64,000 bases of DNA from Laccaria trichodermophora (taxonomy: Eukaryota; Basidiomycota; Agaricomycetes; Agaricales; Hydnangiaceae): NCBI GenBank assembly GCA_018417955.1, contig JACTVC010000041.1, positions 186,001 through 250,000 of the forward strand, given 5' to 3'. How positions within the stretch are numbered: the stretch's first letter is position 1; each line of letters begins with the position of its first letter. Made by a program: the position numbers and the translations under genes. The notes below the pieces were generated by a model. The model had not been told where the DNA came from, did no database searches, and saw only the letters and a list, made by a program, of their open reading frames with translations. Of the stretch, positions 36,220 through 48,068 are shown piece after piece.

Positions 36220-38244
36220 TCACGACTCTAGATGAATGCGAACATGTTGACCAAGGTTATCGCGACGGCTGAAAGACTTGTCGCAACCCTTGTAAGGACA
36301 AGGATGCGCTGGTAAAAGAAGGTTGAGAGATGGGCAGGTCAACAGGACAGAGAACTCACGCTTGTCGTGTGTATGAATACTCCTAACATGGCGCTTCAAG
36401 TGTTCGCCGCGAACGAAACACTTGCCGCAACCAGGGACAACGCAAACATACGTCCTTTTCCCTCCCTCGCCTAGACTGTATAACGTGGTGCTTTTTTTTC
36501 GACCCCCACGCACCGACGGCTTGAAGGTCTCACCATCATCATCCATCTCGTTTGATTTTTCGTCTTGACCAGCAGGAGACCCACCACTCGAGACATCCAT
36601 CTTGATAGCATCGCTCTCAGCTGTGACCTTGTCAGGGGCGACATAAGGGACCTTCCTTCCTCTACTCTTCTTGATAAGGTGCGGCACAGGAACGGGAAGC
36701 GGAATGGGGTTATTCTTGCGTTTCCTGCCCGCCTGAATACCTCTCAAATTTCGCCCATCTTCATCCAGAGATTCTTCGTCCGCTTCCACCGAGCCTTGGC
36801 TTTCAATACCCAAGCTGCCGACCTCCTTGGCACTCATCTGGGTGACGACCGCCAAAGCAAGAGCAGCGCTGCCTTTGGCTTTCCCCTTTCCCCGTCTGGT
36901 CCGCCTCCTGCCATTCTTCGGTAATGTATCCCTAGAGACAAAGTCCGGGAAGATGAATGGCGACGAAGGGAGCGACTCGGACTTGGAGGGATCAACAGAA
37001 GGGGAGCGGGATGGCTGATAGTAATCCGAATGGTCGTCATCCCCGCCGTCGCCATCTTCTTCCGAGTCGTAGGTATCCCCCTTGTCCATGTGCCCGGGCA
37101 GAGTGAGAGAGATCGCGGATCTACGACTGCGCCTAGTGGGTCTTATGGGCCGAGTGCTGCCTTCACTGCTAGCGCTTGATATGGCAGTATCAGGAAACTT
37201 GAACGACGACGGAAGGGCCGGCGATGGAAGTGGAGAGATGTGGGACACAATCTTCGCGTCAGTGCCTAATGTCCGGAACTCGACGGGACTAGTTTGTCCC
37301 CAGCCTGAAAGACCCCGACCCTTCCGAATCGGCTGAGGCGCAAAATGCATTTTTGGACCCAAGATCGGCGAGCGACCTCGAGACGGTGAGGAATTGGGTG
37401 ACTGGTAGGGAGTCGACTGCGCGAGGGGCTCGAGACGTGCTGGGAAGGGCGAAAGATGAGAAGCGCTGCTTTCAAGGTAAGGAGCCGTTAAATAACCCCG
37501 CTCGTTAGCCTCTCGTTGAAGTTTTGTATACTGCGTTCGAGAAGGCGTTATGAACTGCTGGGTATGGCCAGGACCGACAGAGAGATGCGACATGACGCCC
37601 TCAAGCTCGTGGTGATGATTTGAGTACATCGGGATCGTATGGGCCACTGACTGCGTGGGTTCAGCGATGTTAAAAGTCGGGGGAGGTAGAGTTAGTCGAG
37701 ACAGGTCGAACGCAGGTCCATCTACAGGATAGTTCAAGCTTGCGATGCTTGAAGACGGCGTAACGCAGTTGAGGCCGTCGACCCAGGAAGTGGAGCTTGT
37801 AATCGAACCCGGACCAGAGTTCGAAGTGTTCAAGTACATCTGCCACTGATTGTCGTCTTGAGATGGGGCAGCGGAAACCATCGTGTGCTCTAACCCCGAT
37901 GCAAGGTCCACCTGTCCGGACGAGAAAGAGGAAGAATGAGCGGAAGAAGGAATACCAACGTCGGTAAACTTGGCGCTCGCAGAATAGTCCTGTTGATGAC
38001 TTGGCGCATACATAGTCGACTTCTCCTCTTCCCAAGGCATGATCGCCAACTGCTGTGCGTCGACTACGGATGGTACCATAGGATTATGGCTGGTCGAGGA
38101 GTCCGCCAGCCTCGACGGTGGTGGTAAGAACGCAGGTTCCATAAAGCGAGCGATATCCGGGTCTGAAGAAAAGACGGCGGAAATCGTACTCCTGTCTGTC
38201 GATACCATGTCTAGCAGCGTCTCCATGTCAAGACTATCAGCCAT
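36220..38244 (-). CDS. Msn2/Msn4-like C2H2 zinc-finger transcription factor
   Basis: A nuclear DNA-binding regulator of about 657 residues. Two C2H2 fingers lie at the extreme C-terminus. The first is C-x4-C-x12-H-x4-H (YVCVVPGC..HLKRHVRSIH) and the second C-x4-C-x12-H-x3-H (CPYKGC..NLGQHVRIH). A 51 bp GT-AG intron (36309-36359) separates them; it happens to keep the frame open, but splicing it out restores the linker HDKPHPC expected between tandem fingers. The fingers and their spacing resemble the stress-regulator family Msn2/4. The rest is Ser/Pro-rich and probably disordered, with an acidic patch (SEEDGDGGDDDHSDYY) and basic RRTRRGKGKAK and GRKRK stretches likely to act as nuclear signals. 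I choose the ATG at 38244 (MADSLDMETLL); an earlier in-frame start would need a non-ATG codon. Confidence 0.9.
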   Translation of the reverse strand: MADSLDMETLLDMVSTDRSTISAVFSSDPDIARFMEPAFLPPPSRLADSSTSHNPMVPSVVDAQQLAIMPWEEEKSTMYAPSHQQDYSASAKFTDVGIPSSAHSSSFSSGQVDLASGLEHTMVSAAPSQDDNQWQMYLNTSNSGPGSITSSTSWVDGLNCVTPSSSIASLNYPVDGPAFDLSRLTLPPPTFNIAEPTQSVAHTIPMYSNHHHELEGVMSHLSVGPGHTQQFITPSRTQYTKLQREANERGYLTAPYLESSASHLSPFPARLEPLAQSTPYQSPNSSPSRGRSPILGPKMHFAPQPIRKGRGLSGWGQTSPVEFRTLGTDAKIVSHISPLPSPALPSSFKFPDTAISSASSEGSTRPIRPTRRSRRSAISLTLPGHMDKGDTYDSEEDGDGGDDDHSDYYQPSRSPSVDPSKSESLPSSPFIFPDFVSRDTLPKNGRRRTRRGKGKAKGSAALALAVVTQMSAKEVGSLGIESQGSVEADEESLDEDGRNLRGIQAGRKRKNNPIPLPVPVPHLIKKSRGRKVPYVAPDKVTAESDAIKMDVSSGGSPAGQDEKSNEMDDDGETFKPSVRGGRKKSTTLYSLGEGGKRTYVCVVPGCGKCFVRGEHLKRHVRSIHTHDKREFSVLLTCPSLNLLLPAHPCPYKGCDKSFSRRDNLGQHVRIHLES

Positions 38245-38474
38245 TATTGTAGAAAAGGAGAAGGAAGATGGCTGCGAGAACTGTGACGGTGGAGCGATTT
38301 TGTAAAGGGGCTTTTGTGGCTGACATGAGATCTGAAGACGACCCAGTTTTCTTTGAAATCCCGGAACTTGACATTTTTCGTACCTAATTATAGTTTTAAT
38401 TCTCGAGCACACCAGAACTCTTGCGAACCGATTGTTTGTGGTGGATTGCTGGGAAATGACTCATGCATTCTGGG

Positions 38475-39830
38475 TCATTCAAACAAGTTATTGCGTCTTT
38501 CACAAGAAAGGAAAACAGGAGAGACGATGAGAGGAGGCGCGCAGGTTTTGGAAGTAGATTGAATTGGCACTGAGGATGTTGTTCGAAGGGTCTTGGTTGC
38601 ATGATTGAGGAGCTTCATACGAGAGAACTTTCGGGAGCGACAGAATTGTTGCAAGTTCGTCGTTGACTGGAAGGGCCGTCTGGCGTTACGGCTTGAAACC
38701 CTGATCGGGACGCCGGAGTTGTACAAACGAAGTGAGCTGTAAATATCTAGTTAGGGGGTTGAACTCACCTTCGCGTTGAACTTCCGCCGTAACACTCACA
38801 TGGGAATTTCCATGGTATTGATGGTTGAAGCAAGGCAGCTATCGGTGCCTGCAACTGACCTTCATGCCCAGCAGAAGTGCAAACCATCTCAGTTGCAGCA
38901 ACACGGGGAAGGTAAGCCAAAGTCGTAAAAACTGTCGGCCCTTGGTAAGTCGCGTCGCCTATTCAAGTTCTAACGAGGGCAATGGGCTTACAGCAGATTA
39001 ACAGATGCTTTGGATGCGCGGGACATGAGGGAACGTCGTGATGACCTTCGGAAATTCGAATAACAGTAAGCGGTGGCAGGGTGTGGTTCTTGCGAATGTG
39101 CTCTATTGACCAAAAGCGGTATCCCACAATCCTTATCCCCTCGGTTTGTCGTCGGTCGTTCGATTTTTGTTGAAGTGAGGGGGACAACTCACCGGCTGGG
39201 ATCGATGCTTCGGTCTGGTACGTCGCTTGCGTTATTTCTATAACGGGTTAATGTAGACGGGAGGAGAAGCGCCGTCAGGGTTGGATATTGAAGAGGTAGC
39301 GTAGTGTAGGTGCTTGTCGTCATTTAATTGGAAGCCCATTGCAGAGAGGTGCAGGTGGTGGGCGGATATTGTGCCCCGATATAACTGGTACTTTTGAACC
39401 TTATGACAACGCTGAAAATTTTGTGTTGGAAAGTTGGCTCTCAATGAACTGTGGGACCAATCTTTGTTGCAAAATACACACCTGGAGTTCTTCCCTGGAC
39501 CCACGTTGGTTCCTCGCGATTGATACAGCTGAATAGTGGTATAACTCGCTACTGATATTGGTGTCTTCGCATGATTGAAGGCGCTTGGAGAGCTGGTGAT
39601 GAAATAGTTTGAACTGCGGTTTTCCCTTCTCGAGGTTCTTTGTCGCAAACTGGTTGAGAATTACGTGTATCGATGATACTTACGGATTCCCAGTGTTCTT
39701 GAGGAGCTTCTAAGGCCGTAAGGGTGAGTGAGGTGGAAGGTGGTGGCTGTGCCACAGTCTGCATCAATTGCCAAACAGTTTGAAACACGTTGCGATCCCG
39801 CCATTGAAAGACGCCAAAAAAAGCTTTCGA
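38475..39830 (-). CDS. Unrecognised multi-exon gene
   Basis: Successive minus-strand exons read well: QFKLFHHQLSKRLQS (about 39600), HHLHLSAMGFQLNDDK (about 39340), GIRIVGYRFWSIEHIRK (about 39120), HDVPSCPAHPKHLLIC (about 39010), VFTTLAYLPRVAATEMV (about 38920), IPWKFPCECYGGSSTR (about 38800) and a last exon ending CERRNNLFE with stop at 38475. GT-AG introns fit at roughly 39640-39675, 39410-39485, 38940-38990 and 38735-38765. The frame across 39180-39260 and the start codon are not settled. I see no known domain. The last exon is basic (RKFSRMKLLNHATKTLR). It lies between the zinc-finger gene and the membrane-protein gene, in the same orientation. Confidence 0.5.
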
Positions 39831-39939
39831 ATCTTTACTTAAAAGTTAAGTGGTAACACAACAATAATATGTTAGCAATATTTATACGTCTTCACTTCCG
39901 AGTCCCTTTTCCTTAAGATAATCGGGGCTCTGAGCAACT

Positions 39940-42016
39940 TCAGATTAATGTGTCATAGCTGAGAAATCTCGGACGTACCACCCTTGCCGTTGAGGTTTTT
40001 TTCTCCATCTCGTCCCCAGAAAACTCTGTCTGTGTATCAATCTTGATTGATATATTTGCCTGCTGCTGTCAAGACCAGCCTTTCATCAGGAATCATTGCG
40101 TAGAGGAAGTGCGCGTTGAATTTCGAAAACTCACCTTTTCTTTGGACACTGTAGGATTAAATCTGCTTAGTGGTTTCAGGGATACGGCATGGCTCTCGCT
40201 CGCGCTGCTGCTGTGAACCCCATCAGAAGCTTGGCGGATACTCTTGCGCGCGTTTAGTGTTGCAAGAAGGGAGTTTGTGTAGACTGTTATTATGTGATAT
40301 TATTTGGCTGGAGAAGTTGGAGGGAGAGGCAGGCTTACGACGGCCCATACAGAAGAAGAAGGCAATGTAAATAAACGTCTGGCCGGCAGCGAGGATCTGT
40401 CATAGAGCATTAAAACTAAATTGCTCAATAGTAAGAAAAGAACGTACGGAAACCAGGGACGCTACGGCACACAGGCTAATTTCGTTTTAGTTGGTGAATG
40501 CTTGAAATGACACTAATGTTCGTACCTGGTAAGGAGACCTGTGTTTACTGAGAAAATAATCTAAAACGATTGAGTCAGAAAAACGATACAAGGGAACACG
40601 CCAGAATATTACAAGTTTATTGATAATGGTATCAGTTCTGTATAAGAAACGCTAATTAGTTGGTAGCCGAATATAGGGAAGAGAAAAAGAGACCGATGGA
40701 AGCCAGTGCGAGAGAAATGCAAAAGGGTGCATAGCGTTCCAGCGATGAGGACATCCCCTGCCGCCGCCAGTACATTGACTGTGATTGATAGTGTCTACAA
40801 AAAGTGTTTTCATTTAGGAAAAGATGTGCAGAATCGGAGGATGGAATTTACTTTGAGCTGTGTTAACTGAGCGAAAGTCTTGTATTGCAACCTGTATCGC
40901 GATGGTCAACACCCCATCACAAATAGAGAAACGTCGACCTACGAGATGGCGGTATATACTTGATGGAATCAATAAGTGAGCCGATTGAAGGGGGGAAAAT
41001 ATTAAAGGGAATAACCGAGAATGCAGACTGGATCATAGAAGTCGAGTCAAGAAAAAATGGGTAGGCAGGATGAAGAAACACATACCAAACTCTCCAAGTA
41101 CGAGAATTCCCTGTGATATTGTATGAGACGTTGAGTTGCATTTAAAGAGAGGGAACACACGATGAGGCCCGTGATCCAAATATTTCGGTTGCTTACTGCG
41201 AATGAGGTAAGAATCGGATTTGGAGGGGGCAAAGATTGCGTGGGGCGGGCTTACAATTCCAAGCGCGGTATGCGAGGAAACTGAATCAAAATAAAACTAT
41301 CATCTTCAACGAAATCAAGTCAACGAACCTTTGAACGAGGAACGCAGTCAAGCCCTTCATCGGATATTTAGACGCCGCGGCAGAAAAAAGTAATATGAAG
41401 ACGCACGTTGAATAAGACTTCAATCAAAAGAGTCCTAAATTTTGAAGTCGATTCAGAAAATGAGAATGGGAGGCGAAGGGTGCGTACGGAACAAGTTCTC
41501 CCAGAATAGCCATGTTGCCCCAGTTTGAAATCACATATCTGTAAACTTAAATAACACCTAATTAATAAAGAATTTCACAAAATACGGGATGCCCATACTT
41601 ACCAGTGTGTATGATAAGTCCTTGGTGTATCGTATCGAACATCATCGCCGCGGTGACCTACGTTTGAATGTGAGCAAAAAGGGAATTTTAATTAAAAAAA
41701 TGTTATTTACCAGAAGCTTGAGATGCCATCGATCGCTTTGGTGGGTAAAGTAGTACCACGCTTGAACGCAAGATACTAGAGTAATCTCGGCGAAATGGTT
41801 GATGAAAGGCGACGAAAATGACAGACCTCCGTACAAGCTGTTGAAGCGTCAGATAATGGTGATCAAAAAGCACACAAACACGAACCATCCCGCCACCACA
41901 ACTCCGATATAAGCTGCGCCAAGTCTGCAACTGAGGATGAGGCAAGCAAAAATCGCTAAATTGAATCAAACGCACGTGTTGTCGAGAACGAGATGTGTCC
42001 CAGAAGCATCTGCCAT
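39940..42016 (-). CDS. DUF6534-type multispanning membrane protein
   Basis: About twelve small exons give a typical agaricomycete seven-helix protein of the DUF6534 kind, function unknown. Exon 1 (42016-41976) reads MADASGTHLVLDNT. Introns follow at 41925-41975, 41838-41885 and 41658-41710. The next exons give LGAAYIGVVVAG, CLYGGLSFSS, VSCVQAWYYFTHQSDRWHLK and MMFDTIHQGLIIHT. Then come YVISNWGNMAILGELVP, AAASKYPMKGLTAFLVQR, SNRNIWITGLIVC, TVNVLAAAGDVLIAG, TDTIINKLVI, LAAGQTFIYIAFFF and YTNSLLATLNARKSIRQ. The DTIHQ motif, the TDTIINKL segment and the NSLLATLNAR tail are family landmarks. The cytosolic tail runs to a stop at 39940. Expression and role are unknown. The gene appears intact. Confidence 0.85.
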
Positions 42017-44243
42017 ATTATACAAACCTCTTGAAAATGAGAAGGTGTCAAGTGGGGCAAGCTATCCGTTCGATGAAAGGTTTTCGCGGATGGCTTTTAT
42101 GTTTGCTCACAGAGCTAACCCTGGCGTCGATCCTGTATTCCCTGAATTTCAAAATTTGCTTCTTATCATTTTAGAAGGTTCAGGATTGACGACTCAATAA
42201 TACCGAATGTTTGAGTCCATGGGGTGCGATGGTCATGGGTTGTAAGAATGGCGACCGTATTGCGGCATTGGCCGAGAACCAATCCCAGTACCTTTTCTGA
42301 GCCCTGATGTACACAAGTACATACAATGAGAGGGCTTCAAATTTTTGCGCGTTTTGGGAAGAGTCGACGAGCGAATGATATCAATTTGAAAATTTCCCAA
42401 CATTCCGAGCTGGTGTGGTTGGTTGACCCTTCAGGCTGGGAGCTGCGATGTGAACATTAAGCTGCATCAAGTCCAGATGCACCTGTTGCCGCAACTCGGC
42501 GCGGCACCAATTGCCAGTGCTTCGCCTCTCATCAGATCGAAACTACTTACGGCTAGTCACCCACGACTGGAATGGCGCTGGTCGTATGGTAAATCTGTAT
42601 TGTGCTTTGCCAGGGGTGATTCAAGAGATATAAAGTGCTTGGGGTCATTAAGGTCAAGTGGGAACTTCCGAAAACTTCATGATGGGGCATAGCTTCATTT
42701 TGAGCTTCAGACTAGAGTTTACAGTTACAAATTCGAATTTGAGAAAGTTCGATGAAGGGAAAGCTTTTAATAAGTAAAGTTCATGACAGGAACTGCCAAT
42801 GCTTAGAATTGGTCGCGTAGCTAAAAATCAAATAGAGCGTCGCCTCCGGCGACTTGGCACTTAGGCAGTGATTCAATGGGATTCAATGATCCTTGAATCC
42901 TCGATCGAGGTCAGAGTAAGATAAGCGACTCAATTGCTGGATATCCACTTGTTTTGTGCTTTACATACTGCGAGTCAGTGTTTGGGATTCGACCTTTAGC
43001 TAAATTCTACCACAACCGCTACACTAGTACACTCAGCCTCCAAAAAGTTCTGTGATGTTGTAGGCATCTCATGAACATACCTAAGATATGTTGTGGATCA
43101 CAAACTTACGAGTCATCTTCAAGCTCCCGACGACGACATCTTGTACATTTGCCGCAGCCTCCGTTGGCTTCCATAACCGGACAGTTAAAAAAAAATAGCA
43201 AATAGACTATCATAGCTATACGGTGTATGACATTATTCATGAGTGTAAACTTAGCATACTCATTGAATTGGGATTGGAAGTTGATTGGAAGTAAAGTTGG
43301 GTCACACGAACTCCCAGCCCGGATCAATCATCCACGTGTACGCACGGATCCGTCTTTTCCGGCCCCCGGGAGTTTTTGTCCATGACCCGCTTCAAGTTGC
43401 TCCCGCTCATCAAAAAAAAGGTCAGTAGGGTCATGAATTTGAAATTCAGATAACCCTAGGAACAGAGATGAGGATTGGCGCCCCAAATTGTAGCAGGGTC
43501 ACAATACGCTGGACACGAATTCATATGTACACCGTTTTGTCTTTCGTTTCTCTGAAGTTCTACATATATCTATTCGTGTATTTCGTTCCGTGCGACATGA
43601 AACAACGATAACAAACTTGAAGCCCTGCATGCCTACTCAAGCTTTTACTCGGCGGAGTGGCATGCTGTGGTCTTTTAATCCCTTGATGGATACTTTATGT
43701 AGCTCCACCTCGTGTGAAGCAACAAGTCTGGTTTATGTGTGAGATGGTGCCAAGCCTAAAGCTTGAGAAAACATTGTGTGTAGTGACTATGTCCTTAGAT
43801 TCCCTGGAGATTTTATCGGAAAGCAAGTACATACTTGGCACGCTTTGGGCACGCTTCAAAAGGCAAGTTCAAAAGGATGTGGCAAATGCGACCTCCGACA
43901 TTCCGAGTCTTCGCGTTCGTGAGTATCGGCATGGGTCCTTACGCGTACGACTCACTGACCGGTCAACGACATCTCTTCGATGAGTCCGCGCTCTGTAAGA
44001 TAGTTAGCTAGTCATGCGTTGAAACCCTTCAGAAACTAGGAGCAACTGTTTCCGCGGAAGCAACAGTGCGAGCAACGGTGTCCATCATGCATGAATTCAT
44101 GTCAGATTAGTCATTATGTAGAATAGTATATGGTATCCGAAACCGCCGTCGCATCAATCCATCCAGCTCATACCCAAATAAAAAAATCATCGCACCTGTC
44201 CCAAGAAGCCAAAACAAAGAAAAAACAACCATGGAGTGTACGC
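42017..44243. other. Intergenic, no firm gene
   Basis: The only hint of coding is a minus-strand exon-like piece near 43190-43110 (MEANGGCGKCTRCRRRELED followed by a GTAAGT donor) that I cannot extend. A perfect short palindrome GTCGCCTCCGGCGAC lies at about 42839. The rest shows nothing I can support. Confidence 0.4.
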
Positions 44244-45941
44244 TTAATTGGTAGTCGCCGTTGTGTAAGCAGTAGTGGCGAATCCAACTCGCTTGTTGGT
44301 CGTGTCAAAGACAGAGTAGAACCGCTCAAGGAATGCGTAACCGTTGATGAAATCGAGTCCTTGGCCGCTTTGGGATCCAAGATTGGCGACAATGAGGTAA
44401 ATGTTGCCAGCCGTGCCGCCAATAAGCGTGTTGAGAGAACGGGGAAACAGCTGAGCATTAGCTGTAAGAGTATACGTGACCTGTTTCATTTTCCTGAGCT
44501 ATGAATTGTGCTACGAGTTGGGGAAAACCTACGCCGCCCGTGGTAAAATATAGGTTCTGCAGGTTTGCAAACTGGGCGGTGGTGATGCGGAGGAGACCAG
44601 TGTTTGAGTCAGGAACGGCACCGGTGGCTGACATGTATCTGCTGAAAGCGTCACTGGCGATCATGATCAGGGTAGTTCCTGTATTGAAACCCATGAGGAC
44701 GTGCTGTCAAAGCTAGAAAATAAAAGAGGACGAACCGGTGTCGACGATACCGGCCGTTGTTGAAAGAATGTTCGTCGAAGATCCATAACGAATAGACTGA
44801 TTGATTCCCCAGTAATTGCTAGCGGGTGAGGTCGACGTTACCGGTGTGTAGCTAATCGTGCCTGTGTACTTGGTGCTATCGGTTCCACCTAAACGGCGTT
44901 GTGAGCGTGAGGCCAGTAATTGTGTAAGAATGAAGGTACCATAGGTAAGCTCCCCGTTCTGAACCGATTGTTGAGTAGTTGGCGCAAAATAGATACCAAC
45001 CTGGTTGGCAGGGATGAGGCCTTGGCTGAACAAATTGTCTGTCACTGTCGGGACTGTTGCGCTTGTCGCGGGAAACAAAGTGTCTATATGCGCGTCAGAG
45101 TGAGGACGTGGGGAGGAAGAATTTGTCTTGAGATTACTTTCTGTCAGGTCGACTGGGCCGATGCTGCGTTGCATAAATAAATAGGAACGCAACCAATAAA
45201 ATAATCCTCTTACCCGAGAATGCCATCTACACCTTTGAACCCTTGAGACTAAAGGGCGCTATCAGAACAAAGCATTTTGGATGGCTTGAGACTTACCGTG
45301 ATTGCAGCACCGATCGATTGAGACTTGATAACTGCGTTTGGAGAAATTGTGAGGGAGTCGGTCACCTCAAGCCCTTGGAAAGATCCTGATCCATAGGTAA
45401 CCGTCTGCATTTTGTTCAGTCAGCTCCGAGACGGCGTTGATACTAGTGATCGCAACTCACAACTAAATTTAAGGGAGGTCGGATGTTTTGTATGCTGATC
45501 TGGTATCGTTTGTCGGCGCCGACCCAGGTATTGGAACTATTTGAATACCGTGAATGAGATGCCACGTGTGATAGGAAGCACTAACCTTCCTGTGTCAATG
45601 AGAAGCGAATCTAAACACGGCGGGTAGCCCATTAGAAACCATTGATTACAACAAGATATATGCGCACAAGTTGTAGGCGGGTTGCCGACGCCAACCGACG
45701 CGGTGTAAGTGACAGCTTGATTCGTGATCTGCGTGTTGACAGGAACGCCCTTGGATGCGCGATTCTTCAACTGCTGCGCGCGAGCTTGATCATGAGCGAC
45801 GAGGTTGTGGGCGTTGGTGAAGTTGTGCTGTCTAAATAGCGCAAGCTTTATTGGAGATTGATTAATGACGGCGGGATTGGCGACGACGCCCAACGCGAAT
45901 AAAAGGAGCGTGGAAAGTAAAGAACGGCGGGGTATAGTCAT
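44244..45941 (-). CDS. Secreted aspartic protease, peptidase A1 (polyporopepsin-like)
   Basis: An acid endopeptidase expected to be secreted as a zymogen. The N-terminus MTIPRRSLLSTLLLFALGVV is a signal peptide, followed by a propeptide of about 70 residues. Both catalytic motifs are intact once introns are removed: DTGSSNTWVGA, split by an intron at 45537-45585, and DTGTTLI, split by one at 44679-44735. Other introns include 45611-45667 and 44481-44532. The protein also has TVTYGSGSF (flap tyrosine), SIGAA, VDGILGIGPVDLT, and the C-terminal FINGYAFLERFYSVFDTTNKRVGFA typical of pepsins. The start is the ATG at 45941; longer versions would need TTG. Such proteases degrade extracellular protein for nutrition. 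Confidence 0.95.
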
Positions 45942-46000
45942 TATGGTCGTGATAGTCAGGGTCAAAGTAATGCGATCAGGCGCGTAAAGCGCGCCGACCC

Positions 46001-46010
46001 TTTATGTATA
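46001..46010 (-). promoter_or_regulatory. TATA-like element of the protease gene
   Basis: On the minus strand TATACATAAA lies about 60 bp upstream of the protease ATG, followed by GC-rich sequence. The position fits a core promoter for a short 5' leader. Confidence 0.4.
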
Positions 46011-48000
46011 AACGCCGGAAAGTATCTCCCACGCACAGGCCCTCGTTCCAAGAATAGTTTCGTCAGCCACCACAGAATTCTCTTATTCTAAAGCGCAAAA
46101 AGGTCACCTGAAGCACAAGATCTAATAAAGGTATTTCTCTAAAAAAAACTGGCAGGGAGAACGCGCCTTTTACGAATATTTATTCAGATGTATTCGATAC
46201 TAGCTTTCCTTTTGGATACACTCAAAGTACATGAATTGATAGCACACAGAAGAGTCGGATTTCACAAGAAGGGGACCCTTTTCCGAATACATTCCGTCTT
46301 AATCCAATTTCAACTTGTCCGTCATCGAGTCAACCTGACCACTGGGTTCCATCCTGTAATTTCGCGTGCCAGCAGCTTTCGCGCAATTACGTCATTTCAT
46401 CATCCAACAGGTGCCCGTACTTACTCCGTGGATACAGATTCAATATGTGCAATTATGACCAGCTCGGAAGCCCTGATGCAGAACATTGCCGCCATGCTAT
46501 GGTGACTAGTTACTTACACCAGAAAAAAAAAATGTTGACGAACCGACCCTCGACACTTTGCAACCTTTGCCTTGGAATTGAACCCAGTATTGACCAATAT
46601 ACTAACAAAGAAGTTGGTTTTAGCTGGTTTTTGTGTGCAACTACTTGATTTAAGTCCGGGCAAGGACGGGATGGGAATTCAAAGCGAATTACTTCACATA
46701 ATAAAAACATTTATCGTTTTTCGTTCGGGTGGAACATAGAATCTAGAGCCTGGAACCCGAAGCACAGTGCGCAAAGGAGGAGTTGCCAAAAAAATTCAGA
46801 AAGCCTCATACTGATCTACCATCTGGGAATCGAACCCAGCCCCCGCGCATCATTCATGTTAATGGACGCGATGGCAGTAGCGTAACCGTAGTGCGTGTGT
46901 AAGCACCTACACTAACAGGATGTTGAAGTGAGACGAGGTAAGTATATGGGTGTTGAACGTTGAACGCAGAGCTCACTGGGTACGCACAGCAGATGCGTTG
47001 AAAAACCCGTAAGTTTATTCATGATGGAGTGGTTTGCTTCGCTGAGATTTATCTCCAAGAAGCTCGGTGAAGTAAAATCGTCGAAAATACGGTAATTAGT
47101 GACTTGAAGGAGCCTGGGCTCGTGGGGTGGTGTTTAAGCATAGCACCCCTTGCAGTGACTGCCGTATGGTGTGCCCTATAATAGTTATATATCACACGTG
47201 AGTTGCTTTTACTGTATAAATTACTCGGTGCAAGCTGTGAGTGTCACTGACAGTGACTGAGTGAGCTGCAAGTTCGGCTAAACCCGATCTCCCTTCGACA
47301 GTACTACCACCACACTCAACCGCACCGTCATTGCACCACTCATTTACCATGGCTCGCATATACTATTGATATACAGTAACGACTTCAACGACGACGTCGA
47401 TCTCATCCAATTTTCTTTTCCAAAAAAAGCAGAACCGCGGCTTTATCCGATGGGACTTAGGGATCACGTTGGCAAGAAACTCGAAGGAGGCCTTCAACAT
47501 TCCACAGATGGTCAGACGGTCAGACCCTTGTTTGCAATTGAACCCTCCATTCAAGAGGCGAGCTTATCTGGATTGATATATTATTAGATTAGGGGCCCAG
47601 GGTGGTTGGTGTAGGGTCGGTTCTGAGTCGGTTTTGTTGTCGGTTTTTAGGGCCGTTCTCAGAGCAGAACTGGATGGGAACCGGGGTGGTCAACCGAAAA
47701 AATCACATTCGGTTTGATTTGGGGAGCTTTGGCCGGTAAAACCATCTAGAACCCTCGCGAAGAGGAGATTCTGCATTATTGGTTTGCATTGATCCTAGAT
47801 CTGGTTCTGCTTGTTCTTCTTCTTCTCGCGAATTAAAATGCAGAACCAATGAGACGCAGAACCACCAGCTTTCTAAGAATCAACACGCTGATGGGACATT
47901 CTCGCCTCTGAAACTGACATCGCTAAAGTTTTTCAGGTTGTCGAGACTGTTATAATTAAAAGTGGACAAGCTAAGAATTCTAGCACAACATGAAAGATAC
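46011..48000. other. Intergenic with tRNA-like relic, no protein gene
   Basis: No protein gene can be supported. A segment at about 47600-47880 has repeated GGTTCTG/CAGAACC motifs in both orientations, suggesting a small foldback of which I cannot fix the ends. The region near 46816-46890 is listed separately. Confidence 0.4.
46816..46890 (-). pseudogene. tRNA-like sequence (CAT anticodon position), probably degenerate
   Basis: The minus strand has a perfect T-arm (CTGGG TTCGATT CCCAG), a 3' acceptor strand ATGGTAG pairing 5-6 of 7 positions with CTACGGT 75 nt upstream, and a 3 bp D-stem CGC/GCG. The anticodon stem pairs poorly, base 33 is not T, and the D-loop lacks GG. CAT falls at positions 34-36. 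I read it as a decayed tRNA or a tRNA-derived element. Confidence 0.3.
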
Positions 48001-48068
48001 TCGTAAATGGTCATTTCATTAACAGAAATGAAAAATGGAAAAGAAATCAAACGCCTTTACGTGGCATT

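Noticed and set aside
37670..38035. Second minus-strand frame within the zinc-finger gene
   Set aside because: It overlaps a well-supported coding exon in another frame and has no features.
44130..44504. Plus-strand frame opposite the protease 3' end
   Set aside because: Antisense shadow of coding exons of the aspartic protease.
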